Origin: Cupriavidus basilensis | GTDB taxonomy: Bacteria; Pseudomonadota; Gammaproteobacteria; Burkholderiales; Burkholderiaceae | Assembly: GCF_000832305.1 (NCBI RefSeq) | Contig: NZ_CP010537.1 | Span: 2,294,001 to 2,358,000 of the forward strand | Reading direction: 5' to 3' | Length of the DNA stretch: 64,000 nucleotides | Shown: piece after piece, positions 26,310-35,277 of the stretch | Position numbering within the stretch: the first letter of the stretch is position 1 | How the letters are laid out: every line of letters begins with the position of its first letter | Translations under genes and position numbers: made by a program | The notes under the pieces: generated by a model | What the model was told of the DNA's origin: nothing | Databases searched by the model: none | What the model saw: only the letters and a program-made list of their open reading frames with translations

Positions 26310-26342
26310 CGTTGCCGAAGGCCCGGCGGGCCCTCGACAACG
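26310..26342. terminator. GC-rich hairpin immediately after the cadA stop
   Basis: 16-base arms with two mismatches around a single unpaired base; the stem starts next to the cadA stop codon at 26344. No T tract on the minus strand. Probably stabilises the 3' end of the cadA mRNA. Confidence 0.45.
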
Positions 26343-26343
26343 T

Positions 26344-28734
26344 TCAGCTACGGTCCCTCCCCGCCAGCCTCAGGCCGTTGAAGACCACCAGCAAGCTCGC
26401 CCCCATATCGGCGAACACCGCCATCCACATGGTGCCCAGGCCCATGACCGTGAGTGCCAGGAAAATCGCCTTGATGCCCAGCGCCAGGGCAATGTTCTGC
26501 TTCAGGATCGTCGAAGTCTGCCGCGACAGCCGGATAAAGGCGGGGATCTTGCGCAGGTCGTCGTCCATCAGCGCCACGTCGGCGGTCTCGATCGCCGTAT
26601 CGGTCCCGGCCGCTCCCATGGCGAAGCCGATATCGGCACGGGCCAGCGCGGGCGCATCATTGACGCCGTCACCCACCATACCCACCACGACGCGCTTGCT
26701 GCCATTGCTACCATTGCCACCATTACCCGGCGCCCCTTCTGCCCCCTTCACGCTCAGCGCAGCGATGGCGTCCGCCTTGTCCTGCGGCAACTGATTGCCG
26801 CGTGCCTCGTCGATCTGCACCTGCGCTGCGATCGCTTGCGCGGTATGCGGGTTGTCCCCCGACAGCATCAGCGTCTTGACACCCAGCGAGTGCAGCGCAG
26901 CCACCGCCTCGCGGCTGCTGTCCTTGACCGTGTCCGCCACGCCGAACAGCGCCTCGACGCCGTGATCCGCGCCCAGCAGCACAACCGTCTTTCCCTGCCG
27001 CTCCATCGCTTCCAGCGTAGCCTCCAGCTCCGGCGAGCACAGCCCGCGGTCGTGGATCAGGCGATGGTTCCCCAGATAGTAGCTGCGCCCGTTCACGCTG
27101 CCGCTGACCCCGTACCCGGGCAGCGCCGCAAAGTCCTGCACTTCCAGCGGCACGATGCCGTGCGCACGCGCGGCATTGGCCACGGCCATCGACACCGGAT
27201 GGTCGGACCGGGCAGCCAGGCTGGCCGCGATCACACGCGCCGCATCACTAGCCGCAGCACCTGCCGCGGCGGTTGCGCCCAGGGGCTGGAAATCGGTCTG
27301 GGCCGGCTTGCCGTGGGTGATGGTGCCGGTCTTGTCCAGCGCCAGCCATTTCAGATCCTTGCCCTGCTCCAGGTAGACACCACCCTTGATCAGGATGCCG
27401 CGCCGCGCCGCGGCCGCAAGGCCGCTCACGATCGTTACCGGCGTGGAGATCACCAGCGCGCACGGGCAGGCAATCACCAGCAGCACCAGCGCCTTGTAGA
27501 TCCATGCGCTCCAGTCGCCGTCCATCGCCAGCGGCGGCACCACGGCCACCAGCACCGCGCCAAGGAAGACCAGCGGCGTATAGATGCGGGCAAAGCGGTC
27601 GACAAAGCGCTGCGTGGGCGCGCGGCTGCCCTGCGCCGCCTCTACCGCGTGGATGATGCGCGCCAGCGTGGAGCCGCTGGCCGGCGCGGTGACTTCGTAC
27701 TCCAGTTCGCCGGCCTGGTTGATGGTGCCGGCGAAAAGCACATCGCCGACGGTCTTGTCGACCGGGACGCTCTCGCCAGTGATCGGCGCCTGGTCCAGTG
27801 TGGACTGGCCACGCAATACCCGCCCGTCGAGCGCGACGCGTTCGCCGGGGCGCAGGCGCACCAACGCGCCGATGGCCACCGCGCCAGCCGCCACAGGCAG
27901 CCAGCTACCGTCCCGCTGCCTCACCGTGGCCTGCTCCGGCGCCATTGCCATCAGGCCGCGCACGGCATTGCGGGCACGGTCCAGCGACGCCGCCTCGATG
28001 CGCTCGGCCAGCGCGAACAGCACCATCACCATAGCCGCTTCCGGCCACTGCCGGATCAGCATGGCGCCGGTGACGGCGATGCTCATCAATGCGTTGATGT
28101 TCAGGTTGCCATTGGACAGCGCGATCCAGCCCTTCTTGTAGACGCCCAGCCCGGCTATTGCCACAGCCACCAACGCCAACAGGGGCGCAAGCCATTCCTG
28201 GCCGGGCACTTGCAGCCACTGCACAGCCTCAGCGCCGAGCGCGGCCGCACCGGCCAGCGCCAGCGGCCACCATGGCTTGGCGGCTTGCGGCGGCAGCGCT
28301 GCGGCCTGCTCCGACAGCGGCTCAGCCTTCATGCCGAGGCTCTCGATGGCCCGCACTACCGGCTCCAGGGAGTCCAGCGTATGGTGCACCGTCAGCACGC
28401 GCTGCATCAGGTTGAACTGCAGCGCGGCCACGCCTGCCATGCTGCCCAGCTTGTTGCGGATCAGGGTCTCTTCCGTGGGGCAATCCATCGCGTCGATGCG
28501 ATAGCTGGCCGCGGCGGCGCCGGCAGGAACGGCTACGGCAATCGGCGGCGCCGCGCTGGCGCTGCCGCAGCAGGCTGCGCCGCCTGCCTGAGCGCGCTGG
28601 TGGCCGTGATCGTGGTCATGGTCGTGCTGGTGTGCTTGATCGTGCTTATGCACGTGTTCGTGTGCATCAGAATGCCCATGACCGCAGCAAGATGGGGCAC
28701 GGAGCGAAGCTTGGTCTGGCGTTGCGCTAGGCAT
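26344..28734 (-). CDS. cadA: heavy-metal P1B-type ATPase (CadA/ZntA type)
   Basis: 796 residues from the ATG at 28734. An upstream in-frame ATG at 28770 is part of the -10 hexamer and cannot be in the transcript, and AGGGA precedes 28734. A His/Asp-rich N-terminus (H-D-H-D-H-D-H-G-H and C-C-G-H-G-H) is followed by a heavy-metal-associated domain with A-M-D-C-P-T-E-E, eight membrane helices, the ion site C423-P-C425, the phosphorylation motif D467-K-T-G-T, and S-D-H-P and G-D-G-V-N-D hinge motifs. D-C-P-T-E-E and CPC point to export of Zn2+, Cd2+ or Pb2+ from cytoplasm to periplasm, complementing the adjacent czc efflux system. Confidence 0.93.
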   Translation of the reverse strand: MPSATPDQASLRAPSCCGHGHSDAHEHVHKHDQAHQHDHDHDHGHQRAQAGGAACCGSASAAPPIAVAVPAGAAAASYRIDAMDCPTEETLIRNKLGSMAGVAALQFNLMQRVLTVHHTLDSLEPVVRAIESLGMKAEPLSEQAAALPPQAAKPWWPLALAGAAALGAEAVQWLQVPGQEWLAPLLALVAVAIAGLGVYKKGWIALSNGNLNINALMSIAVTGAMLIRQWPEAAMVMVLFALAERIEAASLDRARNAVRGLMAMAPEQATVRQRDGSWLPVAAGAVAIGALVRLRPGERVALDGRVLRGQSTLDQAPITGESVPVDKTVGDVLFAGTINQAGELEYEVTAPASGSTLARIIHAVEAAQGSRAPTQRFVDRFARIYTPLVFLGAVLVAVVPPLAMDGDWSAWIYKALVLLVIACPCALVISTPVTIVSGLAAAARRGILIKGGVYLEQGKDLKWLALDKTGTITHGKPAQTDFQPLGATAAAGAAASDAARVIAASLAARSDHPVSMAVANAARAHGIVPLEVQDFAALPGYGVSGSVNGRSYYLGNHRLIHDRGLCSPELEATLEAMERQGKTVVLLGADHGVEALFGVADTVKDSSREAVAALHSLGVKTLMLSGDNPHTAQAIAAQVQIDEARGNQLPQDKADAIAALSVKGAEGAPGNGGNGSNGSKRVVVGMVGDGVNDAPALARADIGFAMGAAGTDTAIETADVALMDDDLRKIPAFIRLSRQTSTILKQNIALALGIKAIFLALTVMGLGTMWMAVFADMGASLLVVFNGLRLAGRDRS

Positions 28735-28768
28735 GGCGGTTTTCCCTGCTTGTTTTTGCTTACCGCCC

Positions 28769-28799
28769 ATTTAAGACCCTGAAGCGACTACAGGGTCAA
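28769..28799 (-). promoter_or_regulatory. MerR-family (CadR/PbrR-like) operator-promoter of cadA
   Basis: On the minus strand TTGACC, then an over-long 19-base spacer, then TTAAAT. The spacer and -35 hold a dyad GACCCTGTAG-TCG-CTTCAGGGTC (9 of 10 arm positions pair). The long spacer with a central dyad is the hallmark of promoters activated by MerR-type metal sensors, and the GACCCT/AGGGTC arms resemble CadR/PbrR sites. No merR/cadR gene is in the window. Confidence 0.8.
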
Positions 28800-28905
28800 G
28801 TGCTGTCTGCACATCGGTCGATACGAGCGTCCGAGGTCACCTTTGCGCCACGCTTTAAGCCACAGTCGCGCAAGGGTCATGCTTGCTGCCTATATAATCC
28901 GCCGC

Positions 28906-29310
28906 ATGCGCCGTTTCCTGATCCTGCTTTTCGCCATCATGCTGCCCCTCCAGTTCGCCTGGGCCGGGGCTGCGGCGTATTGCAATCACGAAAGTACGCA
29001 GCCGGGCAACGGGACCGCCACAGCCAGCGCCAGCTGGCATTTCGGCCACCATAGCCACGCCCATCAGGGCAAGCTCAGCCAGCACGACGGCAAGGACAGC
29101 AACGACAGCAAGAGTGGCAAGGACAACATCAAGCTGCCCGACCTGGACTGCGCCGTGTGCCACTTTGCCAGCGCCCAGCTGGTCTTGCCGGACATGGCCA
29201 CGAGCGCCTCGCAACACGGCGTGGCCATCAGCTACCGGGCGCTAGCCGCATCCTACCTGTCTGCGCCCGGCGCCACCCCCGACCGCCCGCAGTGGCCGCT
29301 CGCCGCCTGA
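28906..29310 (+). CDS. czcI: CzcI-like secreted His-rich protein
   Basis: 134 residues. Start ATG 28906 gives the signal peptide MRRFLILLFAIMLPLQFAWA; an upstream in-frame ATG at 28879 is possible. A TATAAT at 28893-28898 lies so close to the ATG that a nearly leaderless mRNA is likely. The mature protein has a His-rich part (H-F-G-H-H-S-H-A-H), an Asp/Lys/Ser-rich linker, a D-C-A-V-C-H-F motif and the C-terminal T-P-D-R-P-Q-W-P-L-A-A that I associate with CzcI. CzcI precedes czcCBA in Cupriavidus and is thought to modulate its expression from the periplasm; here it also directly precedes czcC. Confidence 0.83.
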   Translation: MRRFLILLFAIMLPLQFAWAGAAAYCNHESTQPGNGTATASASWHFGHHSHAHQGKLSQHDGKDSNDSKSGKDNIKLPDLDCAVCHFASAQLVLPDMATSASQHGVAISYRALAASYLSAPGATPDRPQWPLAA

Positions 29311-29312
29311 AC

Positions 29313-29352
29313 GGCGAGACGACTCCCCTTACCTCCAGACTCTCGTCTCGCC
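29313..29352 (+). other. hairpin between czcI and czcC
   Basis: 10-base perfect arms GGCGAGACGA and TCGTCTCGCC separated by 20 bases, starting two bases after the czcI stop. No T tail. Could be an mRNA processing or attenuation element that sets different levels of CzcI and CzcCBA. Confidence 0.55.
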
Positions 29353-29384
29353 GAACTTCCCTGGCTTTTTCCCGGTGAAATTCG

Positions 29385-30653
29385 ATGAGAACACTTGTGA
29401 TGCCGCTCGGGCTGGCGGCAGCTTTGCTCAGCCCTGCCGCGTTCGCCCAGAACGCGGCGACGACCCCATTTCCCGCCGCGCAAGCGGTGCAACAGATTCC
29501 CGAGCCCGCCGGCACGCTCACGCTGGACGATGCGCTCGCCCTCGCGGCCGGGCGCAACTTCACGCTCTCGGCCGCCGGCCATGAGCTCAATGCCGCCGAG
29601 GGCGGCATCATGCAGGCCCGCACCATCCCCAACCCGGAAGTCGCGGTGCTCCTCGAGGACAACCGCCGCGATACCCGCACCACTACGGCCCAGGTCAACC
29701 TGCCGATCGAGCTCGGCGGCAAGCGCGCCGCGCGCATCGGCGCCGCGCAAAAAGCGCGCGAGCTGGCCCAATCGCAACTGGGCGCAACGCGCACCGGCCT
29801 GCGCGCGGCCGTGGTTGGCGGCTTCTTCGCGGTGGTCATCGCGCAGGAGCGCGTCAAGCTGGCGCGTGGCTCGGCCGAGATCGCCGCCAAGGGCGCTCAG
29901 GCGGCGATCCGCCGCGTGGCCGCCGGCAAAATCGCGCCGCTCGAAGAGAGCAAGGCGCGCGTGGAGCAGGCCAATGCGGAACTCGAGGTCGCCGACGCCG
30001 AGGCGGCACTCGCGATGGCACGCCAGTCGCTGGCCGGCCTTTGGGGCAGCAGCGAAGCCCGCTTCCAGGTAGCCGCCGGCAACCTGGACACCCTGCCCGC
30101 GCGGCCCGACGGCGCTAGCCTCGCCCAAGCGCTGGACAGCGCGCCGGAACTGGCAAGCCAGCGGCTGGAACTGGAACGCAGGCAGGCCATCATCGGCGTG
30201 GAGCGCAGCCGCCAGTATCCCGACCTGACCGTCAGCCTGGGCAGCAAGCGCGACAACGGCTCAGACCGCGGCACCATGCCCGTGCTGGGCGTGTCGCTGC
30301 CGCTGCCGCTGTTCGACCGCAACCAGGGCAATCTCTACGCCGCACTGCGCCAGGCCGACAAAGCGGCCGACGAGTACCGCGCCACACAGGTGCGGCTCGC
30401 TAACGAGCTGCAGCAAGCCACGCGGCAACTGAGCGTATCGCGGACCTCGGCCGACTCGCTCAAGGGTACCGTGCTACCGGCTGCGCAGCAGGCCTATGAG
30501 GCCGCCACGCGCGGCTTCGAAGCCGGCAAATTCAACTTCCTCGACGTGCTCGATGCGCAGCGCACCTGGTTCCAGGCGCGCATCCGCTATCTCGGCGTGG
30601 TCGCCAATGCCTATCAGGCCGCGACCACCATCGACCGCATTCTTGGCCGCTAG
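29385..30653 (+). CDS. czcC: CzcC-family outer-membrane efflux protein
   Basis: 422 residues with a signal peptide (A-F-A-Q, cleavage about residue 22). TolC/OEP fold: two similar halves of long coiled-coil helices, e.g. L-T-L-D-D-A-L-A-L-A-A-G-R-N near residue 45 and the repeat T-R-G-F-E-A-G-K-F-N-F-L-D-V-L-D-A-Q-R near 380. Forms the outer-membrane channel of the CzcCBA heavy-metal efflux complex. First of three tightly spaced genes czcC-czcB-czcA. Confidence 0.9.
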   Translation: MRTLVMPLGLAAALLSPAAFAQNAATTPFPAAQAVQQIPEPAGTLTLDDALALAAGRNFTLSAAGHELNAAEGGIMQARTIPNPEVAVLLEDNRRDTRTTTAQVNLPIELGGKRAARIGAAQKARELAQSQLGATRTGLRAAVVGGFFAVVIAQERVKLARGSAEIAAKGAQAAIRRVAAGKIAPLEESKARVEQANAELEVADAEAALAMARQSLAGLWGSSEARFQVAAGNLDTLPARPDGASLAQALDSAPELASQRLELERRQAIIGVERSRQYPDLTVSLGSKRDNGSDRGTMPVLGVSLPLPLFDRNQGNLYAALRQADKAADEYRATQVRLANELQQATRQLSVSRTSADSLKGTVLPAAQQAYEAATRGFEAGKFNFLDVLDAQRTWFQARIRYLGVVANAYQAATTIDRILGR

Positions 30654-30671
30654 CACCAAAGGAACTCCATC

Positions 30672-31958
30672 ATGGCAATCACCAACAAGCAGAAAACGAG
30701 CATCGCCATCATCCTGGCGGGCGGCGCCATCGCAGCCGCGGGACTGATCTTCGCCGGGCGCGGCAGCGCCGACGCCACGACCGAAGCCGGCCACGCAGCA
30801 GGCGCGCATAGCGAAGACGCGGCCCACGGCGACGGCGAGCATCACGGCGGCCCGGCCAGCGCGGCGCACGGCGACGCCGCCCGGCACACCGACGGGGAGC
30901 ACCACGAAACGCAAGAAAAAGAAGGCCACGTCGAGATGACCCCGGCACAAGTCCAGGCGGCCGGGCTCACGCTGCGCACGGCAGGACCTGCGCACATCGA
31001 GGGCACGGCATCCTTCCCCGGCGAGATCCGCTTCAACGAGGACCGCACGGCCCACGTGGTGCCACGCGTAGCTGGCGTGGTGCAAGGCGTGTCCGCCAAC
31101 CTGGGGCAACAGGTGAAGAAAGGCGATTTGCTGGCGGTGCTGGCCAGCACCGCGCTGTCCGATCAGCGCAGCGAACTGCTGGCCGCGCAAAAGCGCCTGG
31201 AGCTGGCCGAATCCACCTTCCAGCGCGAGAAGAAGCTGTGGGAGGACAAGATCTCCGCCGAGCAGGACTACCTGGCCGCGCGCACCGCGCTGCAGGAAGC
31301 CCGCATCGCCACGCAAAACGCCACGCAGAAGCTGACTGCCATCGGCGTCAGCGGCAACGCAGGCGGCGCCAAGTCGCTCAACCGTTTCGAGCTGCGCGCG
31401 CCCTTCGACGGCACCGTGGTCGAGAAGCACCTGGCGCTGGGCGAAGCCGTGGCGGCCGACGCCAACGTGTTCGTCATCTCCGACCTCAGCACGGTATGGG
31501 CCGAGTTCGTGATCGCGCCCAAGGACCTGGATCGCGTGCGGGTTGGCGAGAAGGTGAAGATCGCCTCCACTGCCTTCGACGGCAAGGCCGAAGGCACGGT
31601 CTCGTATGTCGGCTCGCTGCTGGGCCAGCAAACGCGCACCGCCACCGCCCGCGTCACGCTGCCCAACCCCAAGACGGCCTGGCGCCCCGGCCTGTTCGTC
31701 ACCGTGGGCGTGACCGACTCCAGCGCCGAGGTGCCAGTGGCGATCGAGGCCGAAGCCCTGCAAAGCAACGGCGATCAGCAGGTGGTGTTCGCTGTCGTTC
31801 CAGGCGGCTTCCAGGCGCAGCCGGTCAAGACCGGCCGCAGCGACGGCAAGCTGGTGGAGATCACCGAAGGCCTGAAAGCCGGCACGCAATACGTGGCAGG
31901 CAATAGCTTCGTGATCAAGGCCGAGCTTGGCAAGGCCGGCGCCGAACATAGCCACTAA
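30672..31958 (+). CDS. czcB: CzcB-family periplasmic adaptor (membrane fusion protein)
   Basis: 428 residues. AAAGGAACT precedes the ATG. N-terminal membrane anchor (about 10-28), then a His-rich segment (G-E-H-H-G-G, G-E-H-H-E-T) typical of CzcB metal-binding N-termini, a lipoyl-like half (V-P-R-V-A-G-V-V), an alpha-hairpin (about 160-215), and a C-terminal beta-barrel and membrane-proximal part ending in A-E-H-S-H. Links CzcA in the inner membrane to CzcC and may hand periplasmic metal to the pump. Confidence 0.92.
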   Translation: MAITNKQKTSIAIILAGGAIAAAGLIFAGRGSADATTEAGHAAGAHSEDAAHGDGEHHGGPASAAHGDAARHTDGEHHETQEKEGHVEMTPAQVQAAGLTLRTAGPAHIEGTASFPGEIRFNEDRTAHVVPRVAGVVQGVSANLGQQVKKGDLLAVLASTALSDQRSELLAAQKRLELAESTFQREKKLWEDKISAEQDYLAARTALQEARIATQNATQKLTAIGVSGNAGGAKSLNRFELRAPFDGTVVEKHLALGEAVAADANVFVISDLSTVWAEFVIAPKDLDRVRVGEKVKIASTAFDGKAEGTVSYVGSLLGQQTRTATARVTLPNPKTAWRPGLFVTVGVTDSSAEVPVAIEAEALQSNGDQQVVFAVVPGGFQAQPVKTGRSDGKLVEITEGLKAGTQYVAGNSFVIKAELGKAGAEHSH

Positions 31959-31972
31959 GCGGAGAATCCCTC

Positions 31973-34900
31973 ATGTTTGAAAGACTGATCCGCTTTGCCA
32001 TCGAGCAGCGGTGGCTGGTGCTGCTGGCGGTGGTCGCCATGGCAGCGCTCGGCATCTACAACTACAGCCGGCTGCCCATCGACGCCGTGCCAGACATCAC
32101 CAACGTGCAGGTGCAGGTCAACACCTCCGCGCCCGGCTATTCACCGCTGGAAACCGAGCAGCGCGTCACCTACCCGATCGAGACCGCGATGTCCGGCCTG
32201 CCGGGCCTGGAGCAAACCCGCTCGCTGTCGCGCTATGGCTTGTCGCAGGTGACGGTGATCTTCAAGGATGGCACCGATATCTACTTCGCGCGCCAGCTGG
32301 TCAACCAGCGCATCCAGGAAGCCGCGCAGAACCTGCCCACGGGCGTTGCGCCACAGATGGGCCCGATCTCCACCGGGCTTGGCGAGATCTACCTGTGGAC
32401 GGTGGAAGCCGAGGACGGCGCCAGGAAGGCCGATGGCACGCCCTACACCCCCACCGACCTGCGCGAAATCCAGGACTGGGTCATCAAGCCGCAGTTGCGC
32501 ACGGTGCCCGGCGTCACCGAGATCAACTCCATCGGCGGCTTCGCCAAGGAGTACCTGGTGGCGCCCAGCCCGGAACGGATGGCCTCCTACGGCCTGAGCC
32601 TGCAGGACGTGGTGGTGGCGCTGGAGAAGAACAACGCCAACGTGGGCGCCGGCTATATCGAGCGGCGCGGCGAGCAGTACCTGGTGCGCGCACCGGGGCA
32701 GGTCAGGTCCGTCGACGATATCCGGGAGATCATCGTGGGCAGCGCGCAGGGCCAGCCCATCCGCATCCGCGACCTGGCGGACGTGGGCATCGGCCGCGAA
32801 CTGCGCACCGGCGCGGCCACCGACAACGGGCGCGAAGTGGTGCTGGGCACCGTCTTCATGCTGATCGGCGAGAACAGCCGTGCCGTATCGCAAGCGGTGG
32901 ACCAGCGCATGGCCGCCATCAACCGCTCGCTGCCGGCCGGCGTCAAGGCCGTCACCGTGTACGACCGCACCGTGCTGGTGGACCGCGCCATCGCCACCGT
33001 CAAGAAGAACCTGGTCGAGGGCGCGATCCTGGTGATCGTGATCCTCTTCCTGTTCCTCGGCAACCTGCGCGCCGCCATCATCACCGCGCTGGTCATCCCG
33101 CTGTCCATGCTGTTTACGTTCACCGGCATGGTGACCTACAAGATCAGCGCCAACCTGATGAGCCTGGGCGCGCTTGACTTCGGCATCATCATCGACGGCG
33201 CCGTGGTGATCGTCGAGAACTGCGTGCGGCGCCTCGCCCATGCCCAGCAACAGCACGGCCGCCCGCTCACCCGCGGCGAGCGCTTCCACGAGGTCTTTGC
33301 GGCCTCGCGGGAAGCACGCCGCCCGCTGATCTTCGGCCAGCTCATCATCATGATCGTGTACATCCCCATCTTTGCGCTGACAGGCGTGGAAGGCAAGATG
33401 TTCCACCCCATGGCGATGACGGTGGTGCTGGCGCTGATCGGCGCGATGATCCTGTCGGTGACCTTCGTGCCGGCGGCCGTGGCGCTGTTTATCGGCGACA
33501 AGGTAGCCGAGAAGGAAAACCGCCTGATGCTGTGGGCCAAGCGCGCCTACGCGCCCATGCTCGGCAAGACCATCGCCAACACACCGGTGGTACTGACCCT
33601 TGCCGCAGTGGCGGTGCTGTTGAGCGGCTTGGTGGCGACGCGGCTGGGCAGCGAGTTCATCCCCAACCTGAACGAGGGGGATTTCGCCGTGCAGGCGCTG
33701 CGCATTCCCGGCACCAGCCTCACCCAGTCGCTCGCCATGCAGCAGCAGATCGAGACGCGCCTCAAGGAGAAATTCCCCGAAATCGAGCGCGTCTTCGCCC
33801 GCACCGGCACTGCCGAGATCGCCTCGGACCCGATGCCGCCCAACGCCTCGGATGGCTACATCATGCTCAGGCCGCGGGCGAAGTGGCCCGATCCGTCCAA
33901 GACGCGCGAGCAGCTGCTGGCGCAGATGGAGGCCGAACTGGCAACCATCCCCGGCAACAGGTACGAGTTCTCGCAGCCGATCCAGCTGCGCTTCAACGAG
34001 CTGATCTCCGGGGTGCGCAGCGACGTGGCCGTGAAGATCTTCGGTGACGACAACGCCGTGCTGGAGGACACCGCGCAAAAGGTCGCCACCGTGCTGCGGG
34101 CCGTGCCCGGCGCAACCGAGGTCAAGGTCGAGCAGACCAGCGGCCTGCCAATGCTGACGGTGGACGTGGACCGCGCCCGCGCGGCCCGCTACGGCCTCAA
34201 CATGATCGACGTGCAGGACACCGTGGCCATTGCCGTGGGCGGCAGGGACGCCGGCATCTTCTTCCAGGGCGACCGCCGCTTCAATATCGGCGTACGCCTG
34301 CCGGAAGGCATCCGCGGCGATGTGGAGGCGCTGCGCCGGCTGCCGATTCCCTTGCCCAAGGGAAGTACGGCAGCCGCCAGCTATATCCCGCTGGGCGAAG
34401 TGGCAACGCTAACGCTGGCCCCGGGCCCCAACCAGGTCTCGCGCGAGAACGGCAAGCGCCGCATCGTGGTCAGCGCCAATGTGCGCGGGCGCGACGTGGG
34501 CACCTTCGTGCCCGAGGCGATGGCGTCGCTGGATCGCCAGGTCAAGGTCCCGGCGGGCTACTGGGTCACGTGGGGTGGCACCTTCGAGCAGTTGCAATCG
34601 GCCGCCACGCGGCTGCAGATCGTGGTGCCTGTGGCGCTGCTGATGGTGTTTGTGCTGCTGTTTGCCATGTTCGGCAATGTGCGCGATGGCCTGCTGGTCT
34701 TTACCGGCATCCCCTTTGCGCTCACTGGCGGCATCCTGGCGCTGTGGCTGCGGGGCATTCCGCTGTCGATCTCGGCGGCGGTGGGCTTTATCGCTTTGTC
34801 CGGCGTGGCGGTGCTCAACGGACTGGTGATGCTGTCCTTTATCCGCAGCCTGCGCGAAGACGGCAAGCCGCTCGATGAAGCCATCCATACCGGCGCGCTG

Positions 34901-35179
34901 ACCCGGCTGCGTCCCGTGCTGATGACCGCGCTGGTGGCATCGCTGGGCTTTATCCCGATGGCGATTGCCACCGGGACCGGGGCCGAGGTACAGCGTCCGC
35001 TGGCCACGGTGGTGATAGGTGGCATCCTGTCTTCCACCGCGCTGACCTTGCTGGTGCTGCCGGTGCTGTACCGGCTGGCGCATCGGCGCGACAAGGATGA
35101 GGCTGGCGTGGAAGATGACGCAGGCTGCGCACGCCTGGCTGGCGGCTTGCCGGCGCCACCGGCATTGCCCAACAGCTAA
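31973..35179 (+). CDS. czcA: CzcA-family heavy-metal RND efflux pump (HME type)
   Basis: 1068 residues, usual length for CzcA. Twelve membrane helices with two large periplasmic loops. Helix 4 holds L-D402-F-G-I-I-I-D408-G-A-V-V-I-V-E415-N, the DFG-DG-EN signature of the HME1 group that exports Co2+, Zn2+ and Cd2+ using proton influx; these three acidic residues are at the positions reported as essential in the C. metallidurans CzcA. The start MFERLIRFAIEQRW is standard. Forms CzcCBA with the two preceding genes. Confidence 0.95.
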   Translation: MFERLIRFAIEQRWLVLLAVVAMAALGIYNYSRLPIDAVPDITNVQVQVNTSAPGYSPLETEQRVTYPIETAMSGLPGLEQTRSLSRYGLSQVTVIFKDGTDIYFARQLVNQRIQEAAQNLPTGVAPQMGPISTGLGEIYLWTVEAEDGARKADGTPYTPTDLREIQDWVIKPQLRTVPGVTEINSIGGFAKEYLVAPSPERMASYGLSLQDVVVALEKNNANVGAGYIERRGEQYLVRAPGQVRSVDDIREIIVGSAQGQPIRIRDLADVGIGRELRTGAATDNGREVVLGTVFMLIGENSRAVSQAVDQRMAAINRSLPAGVKAVTVYDRTVLVDRAIATVKKNLVEGAILVIVILFLFLGNLRAAIITALVIPLSMLFTFTGMVTYKISANLMSLGALDFGIIIDGAVVIVENCVRRLAHAQQQHGRPLTRGERFHEVFAASREARRPLIFGQLIIMIVYIPIFALTGVEGKMFHPMAMTVVLALIGAMILSVTFVPAAVALFIGDKVAEKENRLMLWAKRAYAPMLGKTIANTPVVLTLAAVAVLLSGLVATRLGSEFIPNLNEGDFAVQALRIPGTSLTQSLAMQQQIETRLKEKFPEIERVFARTGTAEIASDPMPPNASDGYIMLRPRAKWPDPSKTREQLLAQMEAELATIPGNRYEFSQPIQLRFNELISGVRSDVAVKIFGDDNAVLEDTAQKVATVLRAVPGATEVKVEQTSGLPMLTVDVDRARAARYGLNMIDVQDTVAIAVGGRDAGIFFQGDRRFNIGVRLPEGIRGDVEALRRLPIPLPKGSTAAASYIPLGEVATLTLAPGPNQVSRENGKRRIVVSANVRGRDVGTFVPEAMASLDRQVKVPAGYWVTWGGTFEQLQSAATRLQIVVPVALLMVFVLLFAMFGNVRDGLLVFTGIPFALTGGILALWLRGIPLSISAAVGFIALSGVAVLNGLVMLSFIRSLREDGKPLDEAIHTGALTRLRPVLMTALVASLGFIPMAIATGTGAEVQRPLATVVIGGILSSTALTLLVLPVLYRLAHRRDKDEAGVEDDAGCARLAGGLPAPPALPNS

Positions 35180-35190
35180 CCCTGGCGGCG

Positions 35191-35214
35191 GCAGGAGCGG
35201 CATGCCGCTCCTGC
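35191..35214. terminator. perfect palindrome between convergent czcA and sensor kinase
   Basis: A 24-base perfect palindrome (arm GCAGGAGCGGCA), 12 bases after the czcA stop and 64 bases before the convergent kinase stop. Could end transcription from either side; no T run is present. Confidence 0.55.
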
Positions 35215-35277
35215 ACGTCGAGCACCGCTGCGCCGTGGCATGGCAACGCATTCGCATGTGTGGGAGCGAGCGGGTTC

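Noticed and set aside
26263..28782. A very long plus-strand open frame over cadA
   Set aside because: The minus strand encodes a complete P1B ATPase with CPC and DKTGT; the plus frame is compositionally biased and has no recognisable start signal or domain.
32141..34078. A 645-codon frame antisense to czcA
   Set aside because: Same artefact: the sense strand encodes a clear RND pump with intact active-site residues.
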